Source: Baekduia soli (lineage in GTDB: Bacteria; Actinomycetota; Thermoleophilia; Solirubrobacterales; Solirubrobacteraceae). From it: a DNA stretch of 64,000 nt. The DNA lies in NCBI RefSeq assembly GCF_007970665.1, contig NZ_CP042430.1, forward strand, positions 4,216,001 through 4,280,000, in the 5' to 3' direction. Positions 1 through 7,354 of this stretch are shown in pieces. Made by a program: the position numbers and the translations under genes. Under the pieces are notes generated by a model. That model did no database searches. It had not been told where the DNA came from and saw only the letters and a list, made by a program, of their open reading frames with translations. How positions within the stretch are numbered: position 1 is the first letter of the stretch; each line of letters begins with the position of its first letter.

Positions 1-1
1 C

Positions 2-178
2 CGCCGCGAGGTGGCGGCGCGGTGGCGCGGGCGCGCCACGCCGCCGGCACTGGAGCAGGCGCGCTGGATGCTCGAGGAGCTGCGGATGAGCCACTTCGCC
101 CAGGGCCTCGGCGTGCACGGCCAGGTCTCGGCCAAGCGGGTGCGCCGCCTCCTGGACGAGGCCGCCGCCGCGGCCTGA
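2..178 (+). CDS. hrpA: C-terminus of HrpA-type ATP-dependent RNA helicase (partial)
   Basis: Only the last 58 codons are present; the gene enters from upstream and stops with TGA at 176-178. The peptide contains ARWMLEELRMSHFAQGLG followed by VSAKRVRRLLDE, which resembles the extreme C-terminus of the DUF3418 region of HrpA-family DEAH-box helicases. In other bacteria this region ends in a similar 'EELR.S.FAQ.LGT...VS.KR' block. HrpA helicases unwind RNA and act on mRNA and stalled ribosomes. No helicase motif lies inside the window, so the call rests on this tail alone. The next gene, on the opposite strand, ends 2 nt away, making a tight convergent junction with no room for a separate terminator. 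Confidence 0.6.
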   Translation, partial: RREVAARWRGRATPPALEQARWMLEELRMSHFAQGLGVHGQVSAKRVRRLLDEAAAAA

Positions 179-180
179 GC

Positions 181-816
181 TCAGGCCGCGCCCACCACGC
201 CCGGCAGCCACGCGGCGACCGCCGCGCCCACGGCGGGCAGGTCGCCCTTGAGCCCGTGGTCGCCGCGTACGGTCACGACCGTCCGGCCCGGGCCCTCGGG
301 TGGCATCCCGAACCGGTCGCGCTCGCCCTGGACGACGAGCACCGGCACGCCGGCCGCCTCGAGCTCGGCCAGCCGGGAGACCGGCGGCGAGGCCGAGCCC
401 GCGCGGCGCGGCGGCAGCAGCGGGAAGGCCAGGCACAGCACGGCGCGCGCGCCGGCGGCCTGCGCGGTGCGGCACGCCACGCGCGCGCCGGACGACCGCC
501 CGCCCACGACGATCCCCAGGCCGGCCAGCGGCCCGGCGCCCAGGGCGGCCAGCACCGCGAGCCAGGCCTCGTCGAGCCGCGGGGCGGCGGGCGCGCTGCG
601 GCGCCCGGCGACCCGGTAGGGCTGCTCGACGAGCACGACGGCCAGGCCGGCGGCGCGGGCCGCCGCGGTCGCGGCGACGAGGTCGGGCGCGGAGACCGCC
701 CCGCCCGCGCCGTGGCCGAGGACCAGCGCGGCGACCGGGGCGGCCACGGGGTGCAGATGGGCGCGCGCGAGACCCTGCGGCGTGTCGACGTCGAGCACCG
801 GCACACCTGACAGCAT
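181..816 (-). CDS. Alpha/beta hydrolase, KANL3/Tex30-type
   Basis: A 211-residue cytosolic protein with an alpha/beta-hydrolase pattern. It has an early oxyanion loop VLGHGAGG (about residue 35), a nucleophile elbow GGRSSGAR (GxSxG, about residue 97), and a late histidine in VRGDHGLKGD (about residue 193). This is the layout of the small Tex30/KANL3-like hydrolases, whose substrates are mostly unknown. The start is ambiguous: ATG at 816 (MLSGVPVLDV) is used here, and ATG at 825 would add three residues. The start region overlaps that of the divergent S4-domain gene, so the two genes share essentially no intergenic promoter space. No signal peptide is seen. Confidence 0.6.
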   Translation of the reverse strand: MLSGVPVLDVDTPQGLARAHLHPVAAPVAALVLGHGAGGAVSAPDLVAATAAARAAGLAVVLVEQPYRVAGRRSAPAAPRLDEAWLAVLAALGAGPLAGLGIVVGGRSSGARVACRTAQAAGARAVLCLAFPLLPPRRAGSASPPVSRLAELEAAGVPVLVVQGERDRFGMPPEGPGRTVVTVRGDHGLKGDLPAVGAAVAAWLPGVVGAA

Positions 817-1213
817 GAAGGCCATGGACGACGAGTGCGGCGCCCTGCGCGTGGACAAGTGGCTCTGGGTCGCCCGCCTGGTCAAGACGCGCGCGCTCGG
901 CGCCGAGGCGGTCAGGGGCGGCCGCGTGCAGGTCAACGGTCGTGCGATCAAGCCGAGCAAGGACGTCCGGCCCGGCGACCGCCTGCAGATCACGACCGGG
1001 CCCGTGCGCCGCGACGTCGAGGTTCTGGGCATCGCGCCGCGCCGCGGGCCGGCGTCCGAGGCCGCGCTGCTGTACCGCGAGACGGCCGAGAGCGCCGCCG
1101 CGCGCGAGGAGTACGCCGCCCAGCGCCGCCTCGGCCACGAGCTGGCCGCCGAGCGCGGCGGGCGGCCGACCAAGCGCGACCGCCGGCGCTACGAGCAGTC
1201 GCGCCGCGGCTGA
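815..1213 (+). CDS. hslR: S4-domain RNA-binding protein, Hsp15 family
   Basis: A 132-residue basic protein opening with an S4 domain: LRVDKWLWVARLVKTRALG, then GGRVQVNGRAIKPSKDVRPG. This matches the Hsp15/HslR family pattern 'RLDKWLW..R..KTR....A...G.V.VNG....K'. Family members bind the 50S subunit carrying a nascent chain and help recycle aborted ribosomes. The C-terminal 60 residues are rich in Arg and Glu, as usual for this family. ATG at 815 and ATG at 824 are both possible; the upstream sequence has no convincing Shine-Dalgarno. The gene overlaps the 5' end of the divergent hydrolase. Its stop is 3 nt from the stop of the following minus-strand regulator gene. Confidence 0.75.
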   Translation: MKAMDDECGALRVDKWLWVARLVKTRALGAEAVRGGRVQVNGRAIKPSKDVRPGDRLQITTGPVRRDVEVLGIAPRRGPASEAALLYRETAESAAAREEYAAQRRLGHELAAERGGRPTKRDRRRYEQSRRG

Positions 1214-1216
1214 CGC

Positions 1217-2413
1217 TCAGGCGCCCGCCAGGCGCCAGAGGCGCAGGCCGAGCTGGAGGTCGAGGCGGTCGTCGCCCGAGCGCAGGTCGACGCCCGCGAT
1301 CTCCTCGATGCGGTGCAGGCGGTTGTAGAGGCTGCTGCGGTGCACGAAGAGCTGCGCCGCCGCGGCCTGGACGTCGCCGCCGTGCTCGAGGTAGCACTCG
1401 AGCGTCGCGACGAGCGTCGCGGCGTCGGAGCCGGCCAGCAGCCGCCGCAGCGGCTCGGGCAGCATGGCCTCCGGCGGGCGGTCGCCGAGCAGCGTCGTCA
1501 CGGTCCGATAGGCGCCGAGCTCGTCCCACAGCGCCACCGGGTGCCGGGCGTCGTCGACGAGCGCGACGCGCGCGGCGCGCAGCGCCTCGTCGTGGGCGGC
1601 CCGCAGGCCCGCGGGGCGCGGGTGCGCGCCGGCCACGCCGACGGCCACGCGGCACCCCGCGCCCTGGGCGGTCTGGTCGGCCACGGCGGCGGCGAGCGTC
1701 GCGGCGCGCCGGCGCGGCTCCTCGGGATCCTCGTAGGCCAGGATCGCCACGGCCCGCTCCGACGGCGCGCCCGTCATGAGGTGGTGCGGCGCCACCGCGC
1801 GGCGCAGGACCTCCAGGGCCGCCGACAGCCGGACGCCGACGGCGTCGGGCGGCGAAACGCCGGGGACGGGCACGACGACGGCGGCCAGGCAGGTGTAGGA
1901 GGAGGCCGACGCCAGGCCCGCCTCGCGCAGCCGGGCGGCGGCGGCCTCGGCGTCGACGGAGCCCGTGAGCAGCAGGTCGACCAGGGCGTTCTCCTGCAGG
2001 CGCTCCTCGCTCTCCAGGCGCCGGACGCGGAAGAGCTGGTCGCCCAGCTCGCGGCCGTAGCGCAGGCACGCCTGCAGCTCGGCGTCGTCGAGCGGCACGG
2101 GCTCGTCGACGAGCCACAGGAACCCCAGGACGCTGTCGTGGAAGCGCAGCGGGACGCAGATGCGCGCGGCCATCCCGAACGTGGGGTTGCGCGGCACGCG
2201 CACGTAGTCCTCCGCCTCGCCGATGGCCAGCGACTCCAGCCACGACGTGACCTCCCGCGGCGCCTCGCGGCGCAGGATCGACTCGCGGCGCACGTGGTCG
2301 ATCTCCTCGGCGTGGGCGCTGTAGGCGAGTGCGCGGAAGCGCCGGTCGTCCACCCCCACCGGCCGGCCGATCTCGGCCGCCAGCGCGTCGACGAGGGCCT
2401 GCACCTCGTTCAC
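1217..2413 (-). CDS. PucR-family transcriptional regulator
   Basis: A 398-residue protein starting at GTG 2413. The N-terminal half looks like a GAF-type sensory domain. The C-terminus carries the PucR helix-turn-helix block: LECYLEHGGDVQAAAAQLFV followed by HRSSLYNRLHRIEEIAG, then the characteristic DRLDLQLGLRLWRL ending. PucR regulators usually activate catabolic genes in response to a small metabolite. Its GTG overlaps the TGA of the acetolactate-synthase-like gene by 4 nt (GTGA), so both are read from one transcript and are translationally coupled. This suggests the regulator controls, or is induced with, that enzyme. The effector cannot be told from the sequence. Confidence 0.85.
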   Translation of the reverse strand: MNEVQALVDALAAEIGRPVGVDDRRFRALAYSAHAEEIDHVRRESILRREAPREVTSWLESLAIGEAEDYVRVPRNPTFGMAARICVPLRFHDSVLGFLWLVDEPVPLDDAELQACLRYGRELGDQLFRVRRLESEERLQENALVDLLLTGSVDAEAAAARLREAGLASASSYTCLAAVVVPVPGVSPPDAVGVRLSAALEVLRRAVAPHHLMTGAPSERAVAILAYEDPEEPRRRAATLAAAVADQTAQGAGCRVAVGVAGAHPRPAGLRAAHDEALRAARVALVDDARHPVALWDELGAYRTVTTLLGDRPPEAMLPEPLRRLLAGSDAATLVATLECYLEHGGDVQAAAAQLFVHRSSLYNRLHRIEEIAGVDLRSGDDRLDLQLGLRLWRLAGA

Positions 2414-4152
2414 GCCACCCCGGGCCACTCGACCATGTCGGCGGCCGCGCCTCCAGGGACGATCATCGGGTAGCAGTGCTCCTCGGGCTCGACGAGCACG
2501 TCGAGCACCGCCGGGCGGCCCGACGCCAGCGCCTCGGCCAGCGCCGCGCGCAGGCCGTCCTCGTCCTCGACGGTGAAGCCGAGCGCCCCGTAGCCGCGGG
2601 CGATCGTCGCGAAGTCGGGCATGCCCGGCAGCAGGTCGACCTCCGACGCGCGACCCTCGTAGAACATCGACTGCCATTGGGAGACCATCCCCAGCCGGCC
2701 GTTGTTGAGGATGACGACGACGACGGGCAGGCCCGACCCGACGGCCGTGGCCAGCTCCTGAGTGGTCATCTGGAACGAGCCGTCGCCGTCGACACAGACG
2801 ACGGCGGCGTCGGGGCACGCGGCGCGCGCGCCGATCGCGGCGGGCAGGCCGAAGCCCATCGTGCCGTGGCCGCCGGAGGTCACGAACCGCCGCGGCCGGT
2901 CGCACGGCAGGTACTGCATGGCCCACATCTGGTGCTGGCCCACGCCGGTCGTGAAGACGGTGTCGCGCCCCGCGGTGGCCGCGGCGAGCACCTCCAGCGC
3001 GCGCTGCGGCTTGAGCGGGCCCCCGGCGGCGGTGTCGTAGCGAAGCGGGAACTGCCCGCGCCACGCGCGAAGCTGCGCGCGCCAGGGCTCGCGTGCGCCG
3101 TCGTCGCCGGCCACGCGGGCGGCCAGCTCGGCGCACACGGGGCCCAGCTCGCCGTGCACGGCGATGTCGGCGTGGCGGATCTTGCCGTGCTCGCGCCGGT
3201 CGACGTCGATGTGGATGACCGCCGCCTCCTGGGCGAAGGCGTCGAGGCGGCCCGTCACGCGGTCGTCGAAGCGCGCGCCCGCGGCGATGACCAGGTCGGC
3301 GCGGTGCATGGCCCAGTTGGCCCACTTGGCGCCGTGCATGCCCGGCCAGCCGAAGAACAGCTCGTGCGACTCGGGGAACGCGCCCTTGCCCATGAGCGTG
3401 GTGACCACGGGCAGCCCGGCGCGCTCGGCGAGCGCGAGGACCTCGGGCGACGCACCCTGCGCGCCGCCGCCGACGTAGAGGACCGGGCGCCGGGCCCCGT
3501 CGATCGCCGCCGCCGCGCGCGCCAGCCCGTCGGGATCGGCGGTCAGCGTGCGATCCGGCCGGTCCGGGGCCACGGGACCCGGACCGTCCTGGGCGGGCGC
3601 GAAGGGTGCCTCCTGCACGTCGCGCGGGATGTCGACGAGCACCGGCCCGGGACGACCCGAGCGCGCGAGCGCGAACGCCTCGTGCAGCACCGCCGGCAGG
3701 TCGGCGACGTCGCGGACCAGCCACGAGCCCTTGACCAGCGGCGCGGTCACCGAGGTGATGTCGCACTCCTGGAAGGCGTTGGTCCCCAGCAGCGAGGAGC
3801 GCACCTGGCCCGTGATGCAGACCAGCGGCGTGGAGTCCATGCCGGCGTCGGCGATCGGCGTGACCAGGTTCGTCGCGCCGGGGCCGGAGGTCGCGAAGAC
3901 GACGCCGACCCCGCCGCCGGCGCGGGCGTAGCCCTGGGCCATGTGCCCCGCGCCCTGCTCGTGGCGGGCGAGCACGTGGCGGATCGTGGTCCCCCGCGCG
4001 ATCGCGTCGTACAGCGGCAGGATCGCGCCGCCGGGCATCCCGAAGACGGTCGTGACGCCCTCGGCCTCCAGGCAGCGCAGGACGGCGTCGGAGCCGAGCG
4101 TGGTGGCCGTGTGCGGGGCACGGCGCGGATGGGTCGTGGCGGTCGTGGACAT
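2410..4152 (-). CDS. ilvB: Acetolactate synthase large subunit-type TPP enzyme
   Basis: A 580-residue thiamine-diphosphate enzyme with full-length acetohydroxyacid synthase architecture. The catalytic glutamate sits in RHEQGAGHMAQGYAR (about residue 65). A central FAD-type domain follows, and the C-terminal TPP motif starts GDGSFQMTTQEL and closes at ILNNGRLGMV. FGMPGGAILPLYDAI near the N-terminus is typical of the large subunit. The enzyme condenses two pyruvates, or pyruvate with 2-ketobutyrate, in branched-chain amino acid synthesis. No ilvN regulatory subunit or ilvC follows; the next gene is a PucR regulator overlapping by 4 nt. A catabolic acetolactate synthase or another carboligase is therefore also possible. 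The 5' leader (about 4153-4340) may hold an attenuator. Confidence 0.85.
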   Translation of the reverse strand: MSTTATTHPRRAPHTATTLGSDAVLRCLEAEGVTTVFGMPGGAILPLYDAIARGTTIRHVLARHEQGAGHMAQGYARAGGGVGVVFATSGPGATNLVTPIADAGMDSTPLVCITGQVRSSLLGTNAFQECDITSVTAPLVKGSWLVRDVADLPAVLHEAFALARSGRPGPVLVDIPRDVQEAPFAPAQDGPGPVAPDRPDRTLTADPDGLARAAAAIDGARRPVLYVGGGAQGASPEVLALAERAGLPVVTTLMGKGAFPESHELFFGWPGMHGAKWANWAMHRADLVIAAGARFDDRVTGRLDAFAQEAAVIHIDVDRREHGKIRHADIAVHGELGPVCAELAARVAGDDGAREPWRAQLRAWRGQFPLRYDTAAGGPLKPQRALEVLAAATAGRDTVFTTGVGQHQMWAMQYLPCDRPRRFVTSGGHGTMGFGLPAAIGARAACPDAAVVCVDGDGSFQMTTQELATAVGSGLPVVVVILNNGRLGMVSQWQSMFYEGRASEVDLLPGMPDFATIARGYGALGFTVEDEDGLRAALAEALASGRPAVLDVLVEPEEHCYPMIVPGGAAADMVEWPGVA

Positions 4153-4222
4153 CGCAGGTCCGATCTTGGTCGCAGGGGGTCGTCGGGCGCCGCGCGCGGC
4201 GGGCGCGGGGGGAGGGGGTGAG

Positions 4223-4332
4223 GCGTCGGAAGACGCTGCGACGACGATCCCCTAGCGGGGAATCGGGGCGATCCACGTGATGGCAGCGGCGACGCGACCG
4301 CGGGAGGAGGAGATGGGCGCCGTGCGCTGCAC
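4223..4332 (-). promoter_or_regulatory. Possible leader peptide and hairpins upstream of the ilvB-type gene
   Basis: On the minus strand a short frame from GTG 4332 to TAG 4252 encodes 26 residues ending AAAITWIAPIPR, with four Ile and one Val. It is followed by two small stems: CCCC/GGGG at 4249-4260 around the stop codon, and GCGTC/GACGC at 4223-4236. An Ile/Val-containing leader followed by stems before an acetohydroxyacid synthase gene is the layout of ribosome-mediated attenuation. No Shine-Dalgarno for the GTG and no U-tract are visible, so this is only a candidate. Confidence 0.25.
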
Positions 4333-4432
4333 GTCATGGATCGTATCGGGTGTCCGAGGGCCCGCACCCGCCTCCTGTCGCGTGTCGCCGTCCGTTCCGC
4401 GCGACATCTGTCGAGCCCCGTCGCCACCGCGC

Positions 4433-5275
4433 TCAGGTCCCTCCCGCGTCCTCCGGGACCGCCGGGCCGGCGCGTCGCAGCAGCTCGCGCGCGCGGCGCA
4501 GGCTGGCCATGTCGATCATCTCGCCGTCGACGGCGATCGCGCCGTCGCCGCGCGCCAGCGCGGCGTCGTAGGCCTCCACGACGCGCCGGGCCCACGCCAC
4601 CTGCTCGGCGTTGGAGAACGCCGCGTTGACGATCGCCACCTGGGCGGGATGGATGCAGCACTTGCCCTGGAACCCCAGCCCGCGGACGTTCTCGGACTCC
4701 TCGCGCAGCCCGTCGTGGTCGGCGAACTGCACCCAGACGGTGTCCAGCGGCGGATCGATCCCCGCCGCGGCCGACTCCAGCACGAGCTTGGAGCGCGCGA
4801 ACAGGAGCCCCTCGCCGCTCGCCGTCCAGCGGAAGTCGATCTCGGCCGAGAGGTCCAGCGCACCGAGCAGCAGGACCCGGACGGCGGGATGGCTGGCCAC
4901 GTCGAACGCGCGGTGCACGCCCAGCGCGGTCTCGAGGATCGCGATGACCGGCGGCAGGTCGCCGGGCAGCGCGGCCAGCGCCTCGGGCGTGGCCTTGGGC
5001 ACGAGCACCGCTCCGACGCCAAGCCGGCGCGCCCAGGCCAGGTCGTCCTGAGCCCACGGGGTCTCCAGCGCGTTGACGCGCACGATGGCGCCGCGCCGGT
5101 CGCCGGCGGCGCGGAACGCCTCCTCGATCGTCGCCCGGGCGCCCTCCTTGGCCTCGGGGGCCACGGCGTCCTCGAGGTCGGCGACGACGACGTCGGCCTC
5201 CGACGCGAGGGCCTTGCCGAGCTTGCGGGGGTCGTCGCCGGGCGCGAACAGCAGGCTGCGCAGCGGGGCGATCAC
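4433..5275 (-). CDS. CitE-like CoA-ester lyase (HpcH/HpaI aldolase family)
   Basis: A 280-residue protein starting at GTG 5275. RSLLFAPGDDPRKLGKALAS, VVADLEDAVAPEAK and IVRVNALETPWAQDDL are the N-terminal barrel motifs of the citrate lyase beta-subunit family. AILETALGVHRAFDVA, with the acidic metal-binding position, and GFQGKCCIHPAQVAIVNAAF complete the pattern. Stand-alone members cleave or form malyl-, citramalyl- or related CoA esters. No citrate lyase alpha or acyl-carrier subunit is nearby, so a free CoA-ester lyase is more likely than citrate lyase. The GTG start overlaps the stop of the upstream DUF2520 gene (GTGA), so the two genes form an operon. Confidence 0.8.
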   Translation of the reverse strand: MIAPLRSLLFAPGDDPRKLGKALASEADVVVADLEDAVAPEAKEGARATIEEAFRAAGDRRGAIVRVNALETPWAQDDLAWARRLGVGAVLVPKATPEALAALPGDLPPVIAILETALGVHRAFDVASHPAVRVLLLGALDLSAEIDFRWTASGEGLLFARSKLVLESAAAGIDPPLDTVWVQFADHDGLREESENVRGLGFQGKCCIHPAQVAIVNAAFSNAEQVAWARRVVEAYDAALARGDGAIAVDGEMIDMASLRRARELLRRAGPAVPEDAGGT

Positions 5276-6087
5276 CGGGCCACCGCCGCGTCGAGGCCGT
5301 CGGTGACGCGCGCCAGCGCGGTGGGGTCGATCCCCAGCTCGCCGGCCAGCTGCACGGCGGTGCGCCCGAGCGTGATGTAGGTGTCGCGGCCCAGCGCGTC
5401 GCCGGCGTCGCCCAGCGCGGCGACGTGGCGCGCGACGGTGGCGTCGTCGCCGCGGCGCAGCGGGCCGCTGAGCGCCGCGGGCAGTCCCTGGACGCGCAGG
5501 TTCTCCACCGTGCCGTCCATGAGCGGCAGCAGCGCGGCCAGCGCGTCGTCGGCCGGCCAGCCGAGGCCCTCGAGCACCCGCTGGGCGCGGGCGGCGAGCG
5601 CGACGACGCAGCCCGAGGCCAGGACGGCGGCGGCGTGGTAGAGCGTGCGCTGCTCGTCGGGCACGTGGCGCGGCCGCGCGCCGATCGCGACGGCCAGCGC
5701 CTCCAGGCGCGCCAGCAGCGCGGGCGTCGTGGCGTCGATCGCGACCGTCGCGCCGCGGAACGCCTCGGCGCCCCGCACCTCCGGGAACGGCTGCAGCGGG
5801 TGGAACGAGCCGACGACCGTCCCGGCCGGGGCCAGGACGCCGAGGCCGAGCGCGCCGCTGGCGTGCACGACGCCCCCGCCCTCGGGCAGCGGCGTGCCGG
5901 TCAGGCCCGCCGCGACGGCCGGCAGCGCCTGGTCGGGCACGGCGACCACGACGACGTCGGCCGCGGCCGTCAGCGCGGGCGCCGGCGGCTCGGCGCCCGG
6001 GGCCAGGTCGTGGGCGATGCCGGCCTCCTGCAGCGCCGCCGCCAGCGAGCGCCCGACGCGCCCGCGGCCGAGGACGAGCACCCTCAT
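5272..6087 (-). CDS. Rossmann-like and DUF2520 domain oxidoreductase
   Basis: A 271-residue protein. The start MRVLVLGRGRVGRSLAAAL carries the GxGxxG dinucleotide fold. VVVAVPDQALPAVAAGL follows, then a central STHPLQ-like segment GSFHPLQPFPEVRGAEAF (about residue 95). The helical C-terminal half with YHAAAVLASGCVVALA is characteristic of DUF2520. Members resemble 6-phosphogluconate and prephenate dehydrogenase-like NAD(P) enzymes, but their substrate is unknown; many lie near pantothenate genes, which are absent here. It precedes the CitE-like gene with a 4-nt overlap. Its own ATG lies 16 nt downstream of the stop of the alcohol dehydrogenase gene, so it may continue that transcript. Confidence 0.8.
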   Translation of the reverse strand: MRVLVLGRGRVGRSLAAALQEAGIAHDLAPGAEPPAPALTAAADVVVVAVPDQALPAVAAGLTGTPLPEGGGVVHASGALGLGVLAPAGTVVGSFHPLQPFPEVRGAEAFRGATVAIDATTPALLARLEALAVAIGARPRHVPDEQRTLYHAAAVLASGCVVALAARAQRVLEGLGWPADDALAALLPLMDGTVENLRVQGLPAALSGPLRRGDDATVARHVAALGDAGDALGRDTYITLGRTAVQLAGELGIDPTALARVTDGLDAAVAR

Positions 6088-6103
6088 GCGCGGCCGTCCC
6101 GGC

Positions 6104-7216
6104 TCATGCCGTCATGGAGATGAGCGCGCGGCCGAGGTTGGCCTTCGAGCCCGCCCAGTCAGACGCCGTGATGGCGTCGTTGATCTGCTCCAGGGGATAG
6201 ACCTGGGAGACGAGGTCGTCGAACGGCAGCTCGTCGCGGCGCCGGGCCAGCCAGTCCAGCGTGCGCGGCAGCATCCACTGCTCGTAGTTGACGATCCCGA
6301 CCAACGTGCGGTTGGAGCGCACGATCTGCTGGGGCACGACCTCGGTCGCACGGTCGGCCATCGTGTTGCCGATGAGCACATAGCGGCCGCCGGCGCGCAT
6401 GGACTGGATGCCCTCGGGCACGACGGCGGGCACGCCCGCCATCTCGATCACGACGTCGGCCCCGGCGCCGCCCGTCAGCCGCTGGATCTCGGCGATCCGC
6501 TCCTCGGGCGAGGTCAGCTGCGAGATGTCGATGGTCTCGTGGGCACCGAAGCGCCGGGCCAGCTCGAGGCGCTCGGGCACCATGTCGATCCCGATGACCA
6601 GGCCCGCGCCCGAGTCGCGGGCCAGCGCGGCGGCATAGATGCCCAGACCGCCGAGGCCCTGGACGACGACGGTGTCGCCGAAGCGGATCTGGCCGGCGTG
6701 CACACCGGCCAGAGCCTGGGCGATCGCGCAGTTGGCCGGAACGGCGTGCTCGGTCTTGGTCGCCTCGGGCAGCTTGTAGATCCACTGGCCCTCGCGCAGC
6801 ACGTAGTAGTCGCCGAACGCACCGTGGAAGTGCGGCGGGTCATACACGGTCAACGGCGCACGCACCGCGTAGCGGTTGGGACAGGCCACCGAGCCCGCAG
6901 CGCAGGTCGGGCAGCCATCGCAGACCCGGAAGTACGCATAGGCCACCCGATCGCCCTCACGCAGCTCGCGGCCCAGCGTGTCGCGCTTGCGCCGCTCGCC
7001 GAGCTCGACGATCTCGCCGATCATCTCGTGCCCCGACGCGCACGGCAGCGCGGTCAGCATCCCGAGCTCACCACGGTACATGTGCACGTCGGAGCCGCAG
7101 ATCCCCGCAGCCAGCACGCGCACGAGCACCTGGTCGGGCTCGGGCCTGAGCACCGGAAACTCGTCGATCTCAAACGGCGTGTTCGGCCCAGGCGAAAAGG
7201 CGATGCGTCCCTTCAC
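6104..7216 (-). CDS. Zinc-dependent medium-chain alcohol dehydrogenase
   Basis: A 370-residue MDR dehydrogenase. The catalytic zinc ligands lie in AAGICGSDVHMYRGELG and the ASGHEMIGE histidine. The structural-zinc cysteine cluster is VCDGCPTCAAGSVACPNRY, and the NAD(P) fold is VVVQGLGGLGIYAAALAR. The start chosen is GTG 7216 (first residues MKGRIAFSPG): GGGAG sits 8 nt upstream, whereas the ATG at 7285 would add 23 unusual residues and lacks a ribosome-binding site. The aldehyde dehydrogenase gene lies directly upstream on the same strand, suggesting alcohol to aldehyde to acid conversion. Codon choice near the 5' end (for example TCA and AAA) is slightly more relaxed than in its neighbours. 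The substrate is unknown. Confidence 0.85.
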   Translation of the reverse strand: MKGRIAFSPGPNTPFEIDEFPVLRPEPDQVLVRVLAAGICGSDVHMYRGELGMLTALPCASGHEMIGEIVELGERRKRDTLGRELREGDRVAYAYFRVCDGCPTCAAGSVACPNRYAVRAPLTVYDPPHFHGAFGDYYVLREGQWIYKLPEATKTEHAVPANCAIAQALAGVHAGQIRFGDTVVVQGLGGLGIYAAALARDSGAGLVIGIDMVPERLELARRFGAHETIDISQLTSPEERIAEIQRLTGGAGADVVIEMAGVPAVVPEGIQSMRAGGRYVLIGNTMADRATEVVPQQIVRSNRTLVGIVNYEQWMLPRTLDWLARRRDELPFDDLVSQVYPLEQINDAITASDWAGSKANLGRALISMTA

Positions 7217-7354
7217 ACAGATCACTCCCAACTCGTGCAGCCGCGCGGGGACCGCCTCTGCGGCCGCGCGCGCCGCGTGGATCACGTCGTGGTGGCCGCC
7301 GGGGACGGCGCCCGCGCGGGGCGCCGCCCTCCGCTCAGGCCGCGGAGCGCCCGA

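Noticed and set aside
1217-4276. A 1019-codon open frame across regulator and synthase genes
   Set aside because: Only the last 398 codons (PucR) show family motifs. The rest is an Arg/Pro/Gly-rich out-of-frame reading of the acetolactate synthase gene, a normal effect of extreme GC.
4433-5275. Citrate lyase beta subunit as part of a citrate fermentation cluster
   Set aside because: No alpha, gamma or ligase genes of citrate lyase are near. The stand-alone CitE-like family fits better.
7217-7285. Upstream ATG (7285) as start of the alcohol dehydrogenase
   Set aside because: It has no ribosome-binding site, whereas GGGAG precedes GTG 7216. The added 23 Ala-rich residues are not typical of the family.
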